From the NCBI GenBank assembly GCA_030765525.1, contig JAVCCK010000042.1, forward strand, positions 164,797-228,796: DNA of 64,000 nt. The letters are read 5' to 3'. Of this stretch, positions 26,754-35,417 are shown in pieces (position 1 is the first letter of the stretch; each line of letters opens with the position of its first letter). The notes beneath the pieces are model-generated. The model made no database searches and was not told the DNA's origin. It saw nothing but the letters and a program-made list of their open reading frames with translations. Both the position numbers and the translations under genes were made by a program. This stretch comes from Candidatus Lernaella stagnicola. GTDB lineage: Bacteria; Lernaellota; Lernaellaia; Lernaellales; Lernaellaceae.

Positions 26754-28202
26754 ATGGATTATCGTCTCGCCACGCTGCTTTTCGCCCTCGTTTGTTTCCT
26801 TGTTCCGCACGCCGCGTTCGCCGACACCATTCCAAGCTGGAATTGCGATCCCGTACCGATGCCGGTGGTCCACCTGAATGAAGCGGGCGAAATCGTCTGG
26901 ACCCTCGCCGATTTGATAACCTGTCAGGAACCAAACCTCGTCGCGTCTGAATCCGGCCCGCTGTTCGAATTCCACAACTACTCGAATTACAACGGCATCA
27001 TTCGCCAACTGGCCGATAACGGCGAAACGATATGGGAACAGACCATGCCGTTGCGAATTCAAAACGCGGTTGCGTCACAAAATCGCGTGTGGGTCTCGGA
27101 GCTTCATCGAGTGACGGCGTTCGATTTCGACGGCGACGAAGCATTCTCCCTCGACCTACCCTCCATTCCCGCTCTTACCGCGGCGGGCGATCGCGCCTAT
27201 GTTCTGCTTTTGCAGCACGACCCGTGGGCTGTGGAAATCAAATCTATTGATGAAAACGGCGACGAACTATGGTCTGCGGTTCATTCCAAGGAAAAAATCC
27301 AATTTCTCGGCGAGGTGGTACCGATCGCCTACAACGGAGTTATCATCCCTCTCGTGTACGAGGCGCAAGGTGAGGACGCGCCATTTCAAAAGTGGCAAAT
27401 CCTCTATTTTGACGAAAACGGACAGATGGCGAACCAACGGGATTTTCGATACAAACCCGACCCGATTTCGATGCGCCGGCCACGCCGTAGTTACGCAGGC
27501 AACGACGCCGGCGAACTCTGTCTGCTGGGCGCCAACACGGTTGACTCCAGCTACTTGACGCGCCTTTCCGCCGGCTCCGCCATTTCTTTCGAGTACGAAA
27601 TGGAAGCGTTCAGCGAGGGCGTCGTGGCTTTCGCGCCCGACAATACCTGCCTGGTCATGGGCAATCACGACGCCGATAGCGCCTTTGTCGAAAAGGTCTC
27701 AACGGACGGCCAACGCGTCTGGCGCCATGAGATCAACCAAACCGATTTTGTGAAGGAACCCGACACGCCGTTTTTGCAGACTACGGCGTTGATGGTCGAC
27801 GACGGCGGGATTTGGGTCGGCGGGTTTTGGGTCATCGGCGAGTACGCGCACGAATGCTGCGAGTTGACGAATTACTTCGTGCAGCACCTCAACCACGAAG
27901 GCGAACTTCTTTGGCAGACGGGCTTTCAATCCCCTCTCGAACCGGAAAAGACTGCGGCGGCAAGTAGGACCGACGGAGTTTTCGTCTCGACAGCTGGCTA
28001 CATCGTGCGCGCCGATCCGGGGCCCCCTCCGGCTGACGATGACGATGACGACGACGACGACGACGACGATGGAACCGCCGATGACGATAATGACGACGTC
28101 GACGACGACACCATCGGCACCGACGATGACGACGACTCCTACCCGACCGAACCGGACCCCAGCACCGATGATGATGACGATGACAAAGGCTGCTGCGGTT
28201 AG
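26754..28202 (+). CDS. Secreted beta-propeller-like protein with poly-Asp tail ending in GCCG
   Basis: A 482-residue secreted protein. The second ATG is preferred over the one at 26748 because AGAGAG sits six bases before it. Residues 1-20 form a Sec signal peptide with AFA cleavage and no lipobox Cys. The mature domain has repeated EdGeelW-type motifs (LNEAGEIVWTLADL, ADNGETIWEQTM, IDENGDELWSAV, STDGQRVWRHEI, NHEGELLWQTGF) typical of PQQ/WD-like propellers. The last 60 residues are mainly Asp and finish DDDDDDKGCCG. The terminal Cys pair after an acidic tract resembles the start of MYXO-CTERM-type sorting tails, but no membrane helix follows. Confidence 0.75.
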   Translation: MDYRLATLLFALVCFLVPHAAFADTIPSWNCDPVPMPVVHLNEAGEIVWTLADLITCQEPNLVASESGPLFEFHNYSNYNGIIRQLADNGETIWEQTMPLRIQNAVASQNRVWVSELHRVTAFDFDGDEAFSLDLPSIPALTAAGDRAYVLLLQHDPWAVEIKSIDENGDELWSAVHSKEKIQFLGEVVPIAYNGVIIPLVYEAQGEDAPFQKWQILYFDENGQMANQRDFRYKPDPISMRRPRRSYAGNDAGELCLLGANTVDSSYLTRLSAGSAISFEYEMEAFSEGVVAFAPDNTCLVMGNHDADSAFVEKVSTDGQRVWRHEINQTDFVKEPDTPFLQTTALMVDDGGIWVGGFWVIGEYAHECCELTNYFVQHLNHEGELLWQTGFQSPLEPEKTAAASRTDGVFVSTAGYIVRADPGPPPADDDDDDDDDDDDGTADDDNDDVDDDTIGTDDDDDSYPTEPDPSTDDDDDDKGCCG

Positions 28203-28237
28203 CCTGCTCGGCGTTTCATGGCGATTGGTGACGTGTT

Positions 28238-29581
28238 CTAGATTAGCTTCAACGCATGTGGCAAATGAACTTCGCCGTCCAGGCCCTGCGCACGCGGATT
28301 GACCACGACGGCGTAACGTCGGTGATGCACATCGTACGCGACAGGGGGAATCGGGTCGGGACGGTCGCGGTCCCACGCGCCGACCGTCACCTCATACTTG
28401 CCGCCGGCCAGATTCAGCATGCCGAAAGTCACTTCAAGCGTGCGGGTTTTCTCGACGCGGCCGATTGCGAAATCCGTGCGGCCCGTATGCAAACCGGCCA
28501 CGACCTCGCCCGCCTTGTTGTGAAACAGAATGCGAAACGCCGGGTTTTCCACCGGCCCCTGCGCCGTGAAAGTGATGGCGACCTTCATGGTTTCGCCCGC
28601 GTCAAAGGTGTCGAGCTCCGCGCCCAGCAAGTTGAAAAAGCGCACGGCGTCGATCGTCAGCCGATGCTCGGAATTGCTTTCGTTACGCGTCAAGCGGTCG
28701 TTGTGAATCCAGCTTTCCAGCGGATCGTACTCGAAGTAGCTCGCCGGTAGCGGCGCGTCGCGCTTTTCCAACACCACCGCGATCAAGCCCGAAGCCTCCA
28801 GCACGTCTTGCGGCAGCAGCGACCGGTGCACCGCGAACTGCTCGCCTTCGACACGGTAGTATTCCCGCCAGTACTTGTCCGGCTTTTTACCCGCTTTCGC
28901 GGCGAAGTCGCGTTGCTGTTCGACGGGCATCGCGATCACTCGCTTGCCGGTTTCCGCGTCGATCTCCCCAAACGCCACCGCGCCGACGAAATGCAAACCG
29001 CTCGGGTGGATGAGGCGCTCGCGCAACGTGACATCCGTGTAATGCCGCTGCTCGTAACCCGCCCCGCCCCAGTCCTCTTCTTCGATGTGGCGCCCCAGGT
29101 TGAACGGCACCGAAAGCACCAAACGCCCGCCGTCGGCCAGCACGCGGCCCAGCTCCCGCATTACCGGCGCGTCGGTGAACGGCGCGAAATGCTCGATCGT
29201 CGACACGGCGCTGATACGGTCGAAATACCCGTCGTCAAAAGGCAGGTCCTGGGCGTCGGCGGATACGATGCGCAGCTTGTCGCCGTTTACGCCAACACGT
29301 TTTTTCAACGCTTCGATGTGGCGGCGGTTGTCCTCGTCGCAGACTTTCTTGTCGACCGCCGTCACTTCGCAGCCGCGCTCCGCGGCCAGCCACAACGGCG
29401 GCAGGCTGACAAAGCCGCTGCCCACTTCCAACACCCGCGCCCCCGGCTCGGCCGCGAGCAAATTTAGCGACAGCGGATATTCCATAATGCGGAAATAGTT
29501 CAGCTTGGAGCGGTATTCCGCCTCACCCAAAGCCCGGGCAAAACTCATCAACTCGCGGTGGGTTACGTCGTGTTTTGTCAT
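28238..29581 (-). CDS. SAM methyltransferase fused to Wzt-C-like domain
   Basis: This 447-residue protein has a class I methyltransferase domain at residues 40-190 (ARVLEVGSGFVSLPPLWLAAERGCEVTAVD, IVSADAQDLPFDDGYFDRISAVSTIEHFA). Residues 300-430 form a beta-sandwich segment (AVRFFNLLGAELDTFDAGETMKVAITFTAQGPVENPAFRILFHNKAGEVVAGLHT...GGKYEVTVGAWDRD) with the pattern of the Wzt C-terminal carbohydrate-binding domain. That domain is normally attached to the ABC-transporter ATPase exporting O-antigen. A role in capping or methylating a surface polysaccharide is likely. It starts at ATG. The Wzt-C call is by pattern recognition. Confidence 0.75.
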   Translation of the reverse strand: MTKHDVTHRELMSFARALGEAEYRSKLNYFRIMEYPLSLNLLAAEPGARVLEVGSGFVSLPPLWLAAERGCEVTAVDKKVCDEDNRRHIEALKKRVGVNGDKLRIVSADAQDLPFDDGYFDRISAVSTIEHFAPFTDAPVMRELGRVLADGGRLVLSVPFNLGRHIEEEDWGGAGYEQRHYTDVTLRERLIHPSGLHFVGAVAFGEIDAETGKRVIAMPVEQQRDFAAKAGKKPDKYWREYYRVEGEQFAVHRSLLPQDVLEASGLIAVVLEKRDAPLPASYFEYDPLESWIHNDRLTRNESNSEHRLTIDAVRFFNLLGAELDTFDAGETMKVAITFTAQGPVENPAFRILFHNKAGEVVAGLHTGRTDFAIGRVEKTRTLEVTFGMLNLAGGKYEVTVGAWDRDRPDPIPPVAYDVHHRRYAVVVNPRAQGLDGEVHLPHALKLI

Positions 29582-29668
29582 AGGGCGACTTTAGCCCGCG
29601 CGACGCCGCGAAAAAAGAGGGCTGATATAGGACGGCCGCCGCCGATGCACGATCGCGCGAAGTACCAT

Positions 29669-29697
29669 AAAAAAGGCCGGGGCGCGAAGCCCCGGCC
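29669..29697 (-). terminator. Rho-independent terminator of fadA operon
   Basis: A perfect 9-bp stem (GGCCGGGGC/GCCCCGGCC) with a 5-base loop is followed on the minus strand by TTTTTT. It lies 20 bp past the thiolase stop codon. Confidence 0.92.
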
Positions 29698-29717
29698 CAA
29701 TAGAATCAAAGAGCTGA

Positions 29718-30944
29718 TTAGCCCTTGTACTGCAAGTTTTCGTACAGACCGGCCGCGCCCATGCCGCCGCCGATGCACATCGTGACGATGCCCCACCGCA
29801 GATTGTTGTCCCGCATGTGATACAGGACCTGCGTGGTCAGCTTCGCACCGGTTGCGCCCAAGGGGTGACCCAAGGCCACCGCGCCACCGTTCGGGTTGAC
29901 CCGCGGGTCGCCTTCGAGGCCCAACTCGCGGCAACAGTAAACGGCCTGCGAAGCAAAGGCTTCGTTGATCTCGAACACGCCGATATCATCGAATGTCAAG
30001 TTCAGGTCGAAGCGTTTATTGACGGTTTTCATGAGGAGCGGAACCGCCAGCGCCGGACCAATACCCATGTAATCCGGGTCAAAGGCCACGGTGCGCACGC
30101 CCCATAATTTACCGAGCGGCTCGATCCCGAGTTCCTCAGCCTTTTCCTTGGCCATCAAGACCACGGCTCCGGCGCCGTCGCTCATCTGCGAAGCGTTACC
30201 GGCGGTAACGGTGCCCAGACCTTCTTTGCCCGGGTATTTCGACTTCGGATTCGCGAATGCCGGACGCAGCTTACCCATGCCTTCGATCGTCGAATCGCCA
30301 CGGGGGCCTTCGTCGACTTCAAAGATGAATTCGCGGACGCCACCTTTGCCGTCGTACATTTTCGCCGGCAACGGTACGATCTGTTCCTTGAAGGCGCCCG
30401 TCTCGTTCGCTTTGGCGGCTTTCTGGTTCGACTCCATGCCGAACTGGTCTTGATCTTCGCGGGATACGCCGTACTTGGACGCGACGTTTTCCGCCGTCTG
30501 TCCCATGCCGACGTAGGCCCGGTGATATTTTTCAGCCAGTTTAATGTTCGGTACGATCTTGTTACCGCCCATGGGAATCATGGTCATGGATTCGGTACCA
30601 CCACCCACGGCGATGTCGATCATGCCGGACATAACGTCCATTTGCGCGATCCAAATTGCTTGCATACCCGAAGAGCAATAGCGATTAATCGTCATAGCCG
30701 GAATTTCATCCGGCCAACCGGCGCAGTGTACGGCCTGACGCGCCACATTCATGCCCTGTTCGCCTTCCGGCATTGCACAGCCGAAAACGACGTCTTCAAC
30801 CATATCCGGTGTAATGCCTGCCCGTTTGACAGCTTCCGCGATCACGACGCCGGCCATATCGTCGGGCCGGGTGTGAACCAAGCTGCCGCGCTTGGCCTTG
30901 CCAACCGCCGTACGGCAAGCGGAAACGATGACAACTTCTCTCAT
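29718..30944 (-). CDS. fadA: Acetyl-CoA acyltransferase (thiolase)
   Basis: FadA cleaves 3-ketoacyl-CoA in the last step of beta-oxidation. The 408-residue protein has the acyl-accepting Cys90 in NRYCSSGMQAI, the GGGTESM motif, NPNGGAVALGHPLGATGAK with the catalytic His, and the C-terminal CIGGGMGAAGLYE with the second active Cys. It lies 20 bp downstream of the fadN-type gene and shares its promoter and operator. A strong terminator follows. A thiolase for biosynthesis is less likely in this context. Confidence 0.95.
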   Translation of the reverse strand: MREVVIVSACRTAVGKAKRGSLVHTRPDDMAGVVIAEAVKRAGITPDMVEDVVFGCAMPEGEQGMNVARQAVHCAGWPDEIPAMTINRYCSSGMQAIWIAQMDVMSGMIDIAVGGGTESMTMIPMGGNKIVPNIKLAEKYHRAYVGMGQTAENVASKYGVSREDQDQFGMESNQKAAKANETGAFKEQIVPLPAKMYDGKGGVREFIFEVDEGPRGDSTIEGMGKLRPAFANPKSKYPGKEGLGTVTAGNASQMSDGAGAVVLMAKEKAEELGIEPLGKLWGVRTVAFDPDYMGIGPALAVPLLMKTVNKRFDLNLTFDDIGVFEINEAFASQAVYCCRELGLEGDPRVNPNGGAVALGHPLGATGAKLTTQVLYHMRDNNLRWGIVTMCIGGGMGAAGLYENLQYKG

Positions 30945-30964
30945 CTTTACTTCCTCCGTAAAGC

Positions 30965-33355
30965 TTAGTTACGCAGCGGTTTGTTGTTCTGCAGCATGTA
31001 GGCGATTCGCTCTTTCGTCTTGTCCTCGCCTAACAGGCTCATGAAGGCTTCGCGCTCCATATCCAGCAGTTCCCATTCGCTGATCTTCTGGCCTTCCCAA
31101 CGATCTCCGCCTCCAATGATGTAGGCGATCTTCGTCGCGATGAAAACATCGTAATCGCTGATCCAACCAGAGTCGCGCATGGATTTGGCCGCGACAGTGA
31201 ACGCCGCCCTGGTGCTCTCGCCGCCGACCGGAATGTCGGTGCGCGGCAGACCCGGATCGAAACCCGCTTCCGCCAAGCCCAAAGCCACTTCCTTCGCCCG
31301 GTGCAACAACAGATCGCGGTTGGGAACCATCACGTCGGTCGGGCGGAGAATCATATTATCCACCGCGTCTTTCATGCCGACCGCCACTTTGGCCATCGCG
31401 ATGTTCTCGAAGGCTTTCTGCGCGAAAGGCAGAATCGCGGTGCCCGCAGCCCGCCGACCTTCGACAGTGCGCAACACCATTTCCTTCGTGCCACCGCCGG
31501 CCGGGATGACGCCCACGCCGACTTCGACCAAGCCGATGTAAGTCTCGGCCGCCGCCACGACCCGCTGGCCGTGCAGGGTTACTTCGCAACCGCCGCCCAA
31601 CGCCATGCCGGCCGGGGCCGTCACGACTGGACGCTTGCAGTATTTCATACGCATGTTGGCACGTTGCAACTCGTACGCCAGCTTCTCGACCATCTCCGAC
31701 TGGCCCTGATTCATCGCCATGAGAATCATGAACACGTTGGCACCAACCGAGAAATTGTCCGCGTGGTTGCCCACGACGCCGGCTTCGAACTGACCTTCTT
31801 CCAGCAAGTCGACCATCTTGTGCAGACCGTCGATGATCTCCTGGTCGATCGCGTTCATCTTCGTGTGGAATTCGCAGCAAATCACGCCGTCGCCCATATC
31901 CCACAACGTCGCACCGTCGTTCTTCCACACTTCGCCGGCCGAATCTTCCGGCAGAATGATGATCTGCGGATCTTTCGGAATTTCGACGTACGTGTGGTTG
32001 ACCAGGTCGTACTGGAACTTCTTGCCGTCTTCGGTCTTATAGAAGGTCTCGTTGCCGTTCTCGAGCATCGCCAGGATGTTTTCCGGGATCTCGTGACCCT
32101 CGGCCTGCATCCGCTCTACGCTCTCGCGCACGCCGATCGCATCCCACGTCTCGAAGGGGCCGAGCCTCCAGTTGAAGCCCCATTTCATGCCGCGGTCGAT
32201 TTCCAAAATCGCGTCGGCGATTTCCGGCACGCGGCGGGCGGTGTAAAGCAAACCCTCAACGGCCACACGCCACGCAAACTGACCGGCGCGGTCGTCGGAG
32301 TAAACAATGTGCTTGACCCGCGCTTCGAGGCCGCCCTTGCCCTTGGCCGCTTTGATGGAATCGAAAGTCGGACGCTCGGCGTCGACGTATTCCATCGTTT
32401 TCCAATCCAGCACCAAGCGCTGTTTGCCGACTCTCTTGTAGAAGCCGCCCCGTGTCTTGTTGCCGAGCATTTTCTTCTCGACCATCTGATCGAGAAATCC
32501 GGGCGGCCGGAACGCTTCCAGCGACTCATCGTCCGGGCAGTTATTCACCACGGTCATGGCAACGTGGTGCAACGTGTCCAGACCCACCAAGTCGGCGGTC
32601 TTGAACGCGGCCGTCTTCGGACGACCCAACGGCGGGCCCACAATGGCGTCGACTTCGTCGATACGATAGTCCATGTCGGCCATGGCTTTCATCGTGGCCA
32701 TCATGCCGTGCACGCCGATGCGGTTGGCGACGAAGTTCGGAGTGTCCTTCGCCCAGATCACGCCTTTACCCAAGCGCTCTTTGCAGAACGCTTCCATGAA
32801 GGCCAACACTTCTTCATTGGTCTTCGGATGCGGAATGATCTCCAGAAGTTTCATGAACCGCACCGGGTTGAAAAAGTGCGTGCCCAAGAAGTGCTGCTGC
32901 ATCTCCTCGGAACAATCGCTGACCATCGTATCGACCGACAAACCCGAAGTGTTCGACGAAACAATCGAACCCTTCTTACGGTACTGGTCGATTTTACCCA
33001 TGATCATCTTCTTGATGTCCATCCGCTCTACCACGACCTCGATGATCCAATCGCAATCCGCGATCTTCTCAAAGTCGTCGTCGAAGTTGCCGATCTCGAT
33101 GAGAGCGGCGTCCTTCTTGCTGTAGAACGCAGGCGGTTTCACTTTCAGTGCCGCCTTCAGACTCTGTGCTGCCAGCTTGTTGCGGATCTTCTTGTCTGTC
33201 TCGACTTTTGCCTTTTCACCCTCCGACAGCATGTCGGGGAAAGGCACGATGTCGAGCATCACGACGGGGATGCCGTTGCCGGCAAGGTGGGCGGCGATGG
33301 CGCTGCCCATCACGCCGGAGCCCAGCACCGCAGCTTTTCTGATCTCTCTGCTCAT
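30965..33355 (-). CDS. fadN: FadN-type 3-hydroxyacyl-CoA dehydrogenase/enoyl-CoA hydratase
   Basis: A 796-residue bifunctional beta-oxidation enzyme. The NAD-binding dehydrogenase domain comes first (VLGSGVMGSAIAAHLAGNGIPVVMLDI, SNTSGLSVDTM, GTHFFNPVRFMKLLEIIP, KDTPNFVANRIG). The crotonase-like hydratase domain is C-terminal (VCCEFHTKMNAID-like region, KRPVVTAPAGMALGGGCEV, GLVEVGVGVIPAGGGTKEMVLR). This order and length match Bacillus FadN rather than E. coli FadB. AGGAGGT precedes the ATG. It is first in the fadN-fadA operon. Confidence 0.94.
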   Translation of the reverse strand: MSREIRKAAVLGSGVMGSAIAAHLAGNGIPVVMLDIVPFPDMLSEGEKAKVETDKKIRNKLAAQSLKAALKVKPPAFYSKKDAALIEIGNFDDDFEKIADCDWIIEVVVERMDIKKMIMGKIDQYRKKGSIVSSNTSGLSVDTMVSDCSEEMQQHFLGTHFFNPVRFMKLLEIIPHPKTNEEVLAFMEAFCKERLGKGVIWAKDTPNFVANRIGVHGMMATMKAMADMDYRIDEVDAIVGPPLGRPKTAAFKTADLVGLDTLHHVAMTVVNNCPDDESLEAFRPPGFLDQMVEKKMLGNKTRGGFYKRVGKQRLVLDWKTMEYVDAERPTFDSIKAAKGKGGLEARVKHIVYSDDRAGQFAWRVAVEGLLYTARRVPEIADAILEIDRGMKWGFNWRLGPFETWDAIGVRESVERMQAEGHEIPENILAMLENGNETFYKTEDGKKFQYDLVNHTYVEIPKDPQIIILPEDSAGEVWKNDGATLWDMGDGVICCEFHTKMNAIDQEIIDGLHKMVDLLEEGQFEAGVVGNHADNFSVGANVFMILMAMNQGQSEMVEKLAYELQRANMRMKYCKRPVVTAPAGMALGGGCEVTLHGQRVVAAAETYIGLVEVGVGVIPAGGGTKEMVLRTVEGRRAAGTAILPFAQKAFENIAMAKVAVGMKDAVDNMILRPTDVMVPNRDLLLHRAKEVALGLAEAGFDPGLPRTDIPVGGESTRAAFTVAAKSMRDSGWISDYDVFIATKIAYIIGGGDRWEGQKISEWELLDMEREAFMSLLGEDKTKERIAYMLQNNKPLRN

Positions 33356-33510
33356 GCGAAGCTACCTCCTTCAGATATCGAAAAAGGAAAGGAATTTGGA
33401 AGGCTGAATATCGGCCTATCTATATCGTGGTTACCCGCAGACGCGGGCACCGTTATCCCCGATTTCCACACAAAACACATCGGCAAATTGGGACCCCTTA
33501 GTCCATACAC

Positions 33511-33528
33511 TGAATGAGCGCTCATTCA
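33511..33528. promoter_or_regulatory. Perfect 18-bp palindrome resembling a Bacillus-type FadR operator
   Basis: TGAATGAGCGCTCATTCA is its own reverse complement and lies 155 bp upstream of fadN. The half-sites TGAATGA and TCATTCA match the known operator of the TetR-family fatty-acid regulator FadR of Bacillus (TGAATGA-N4-TCATTCA). A possible promoter on the minus strand (TTGAAT 33529-33524, 16-bp spacer, TATGGA 33507-33502) would be covered by it. Repression relieved by long-chain acyl-CoA is inferred. No other feature was seen in the 328-bp gap 33356-33683. Confidence 0.75.
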
Positions 33529-33683
33529 AGCAAAATTCGAACCGGCTTGCAAGTGCTATTTTCGCACTGCGTTATTTTTTCTGCCTTTTTTCAAAAAACG
33601 CCTTCTACTGCATGCTGTTTCCACGTACGCAAGCAACCTGCTAAACTATACATCGCGCGTGCGACAAACAAAACCGACCGAAA

Positions 33684-35417
33684 ATGGAGAGGAAGGACTT
33701 GAACAACAAGGCTCTGTGGCTCACGCTTCTCGGATTGCTGCTGGCCGCCGCCGTACTCAATATCCTTTGGCTTTCCACTCACGTCGCCCCCGTCGCAGCC
33801 GGTAAAGACGCCGCCCTCGTGGCCATCGAGCAGGTCCACCGCTTCGAAAAAGACCCCGGGGCCGAAATCTACACCCTATTGCGGATGGGAATGCGCACCA
33901 CCGAATCGTGGTACAACCTCTCCGCCGCCAAGACCTTGTTCCTCTTCGGCAAAAGCTATCTCTCGATGGTCGCCATCTCGACGCTCTACTACCTCGCGCT
34001 TATTGCCTTTACCTTCGGAGCCGCTTTCTTTCTCGGCGGACCCCGCGCCGCCGTGTGGGCCGGAGCGCTGGTCGCTCTCACGCCCGCCGCGTTCTCCTGG
34101 TCGCGCCTGTTTTCTCCCAACATCGCCTTGATGGCCTTTTCCGCCACGGGCTTATTCTGTCTGGCTGCTTCGCGCTGGTGGACCCGCTTTGCGCCCGCCG
34201 TCGGCTTTGCCGCCGTGGCAGCTTTGTCGATCCGGATGGGCGAAACCGTCGGCGACAATTTTCAATTGTGGGTCGTGTTCGGCATCGCGGTAACTTACGT
34301 ATTGATCGTCCGTTTCGCCGTGCTGCGCGAATCGTGGCGGCGGGCCCTGCTGGTTACGTTGGCCGCTGCGCTGGTCTTCGTGCTGCTGACGAACTGGAAC
34401 GACGTCAACCACCGGTTTGGATACCTTTGGGCCGAAGGCGTGGACCTTGCCGACAGCGCGTACGGCGCCGGTAGTCCCTCCTCATTGGGTGCCTGGACCA
34501 CCTATCCCTTGCTGCTGTGGAAGATGCACCTGCTGCCGCCCCTGACACTGGCGCTGATCGGCGCGGTGGCTTTTCTAGCTTGGCGACGCGACCTCTCGGC
34601 CGGCTTGCCGTGGGTCGTATTCATCGGCGGCTTGCTTCTGATCACGCTGGTCCACAAGAAAAACTACAACTACCTCTTTGGCTTTCTTCCTCTGGCGCCA
34701 CTGATCATCGCCTACGCTTTGGCAAAAATTGAAAACAGCCGCCTGCAATTCGCCCTTGGCGGCGCATTAATCGGCGTTTGCCTTGTAGTGTTTGGCTACT
34801 TGTCCTTCGTCGACGTGGAAACGACGGTGCCGTACGGCGATCTCAAATCCGGCACGCGCGCCGCGCGAGCCGACCACATCGGACACCTGATCTTCTACCC
34901 GAAGAAGCAGCGCGAACACGCCCCGACCAACATCGTTCGCCAAGCCGTACAACGGGCCCAAACCGACCCCAAACAAACTTTGTGGATAATCGGCGACTTG
35001 GCCGACACCGAGGCTCACACCTTCCGACTTCCCCTCGCGCTGGCGAACTGGAACGGCGCGCTGCGCGTCGTGGATGTGGGCCGCGAATTCAGCGACATTG
35101 CTTTCTACCACCGGGCCTCCGGCTCCGAGCCGCCGCCGCCGAACACGATCATTTGTCTGCCCTCCATGCAACGCTTTTTTGTTCCGGGCGGCGTCTGCGA
35201 TTCCACCGCCATCTTCGCCCGGCTCAACGCCGACTACCTCGCGGGGGCCGAACTCACCGAGCAACGCTTGTATGATGAGGCCGCCGAGTCATGGTGCCGC
35301 CGTCTGGAACAAATACCGTGGGAAACGTTCCGCCGCCGCGAATTCGAATACCTCTCCACCGTCCCCGGCCGAGACCTCGAGCGTTTTGTGGTGTACGACC
35401 AGCCGCGCTCCGACTAA
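33684..35417 (+). CDS. Polytopic membrane protein, GT-C-like
   Basis: This 577-residue protein has about eleven hydrophobic helices in residues 10-380 and a soluble C-terminal part of about 180 residues. An early periplasmic loop (THVAPVAAGKDAALVAIEQVHRFEKDPGAEIY) and the layout resemble dolichol/polyprenyl-phosphate mannosyltransferase-like GT-C proteins (GT39/GT83). The catalytic acidic pair is not clear-cut. A TTG 15 bp downstream of the chosen ATG is an alternative start. Its stop codon overlaps that of the convergent SGNH gene. Likely a surface glycan enzyme, with moderate confidence. Confidence 0.6.
   Translation: MERKDLNNKALWLTLLGLLLAAAVLNILWLSTHVAPVAAGKDAALVAIEQVHRFEKDPGAEIYTLLRMGMRTTESWYNLSAAKTLFLFGKSYLSMVAISTLYYLALIAFTFGAAFFLGGPRAAVWAGALVALTPAAFSWSRLFSPNIALMAFSATGLFCLAASRWWTRFAPAVGFAAVAALSIRMGETVGDNFQLWVVFGIAVTYVLIVRFAVLRESWRRALLVTLAAALVFVLLTNWNDVNHRFGYLWAEGVDLADSAYGAGSPSSLGAWTTYPLLLWKMHLLPPLTLALIGAVAFLAWRRDLSAGLPWVVFIGGLLLITLVHKKNYNYLFGFLPLAPLIIAYALAKIENSRLQFALGGALIGVCLVVFGYLSFVDVETTVPYGDLKSGTRAARADHIGHLIFYPKKQREHAPTNIVRQAVQRAQTDPKQTLWIIGDLADTEAHTFRLPLALANWNGALRVVDVGREFSDIAFYHRASGSEPPPPNTIICLPSMQRFFVPGGVCDSTAIFARLNADYLAGAELTEQRLYDEAAESWCRRLEQIPWETFRRREFEYLSTVPGRDLERFVVYDQPRSD

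Noticed and set aside
31301-33517. Plus-strand open frame of 738 codons
   Set aside because: It is antisense to fadN over nearly its whole length, with no motif, no ribosome binding site and shadow-type composition.
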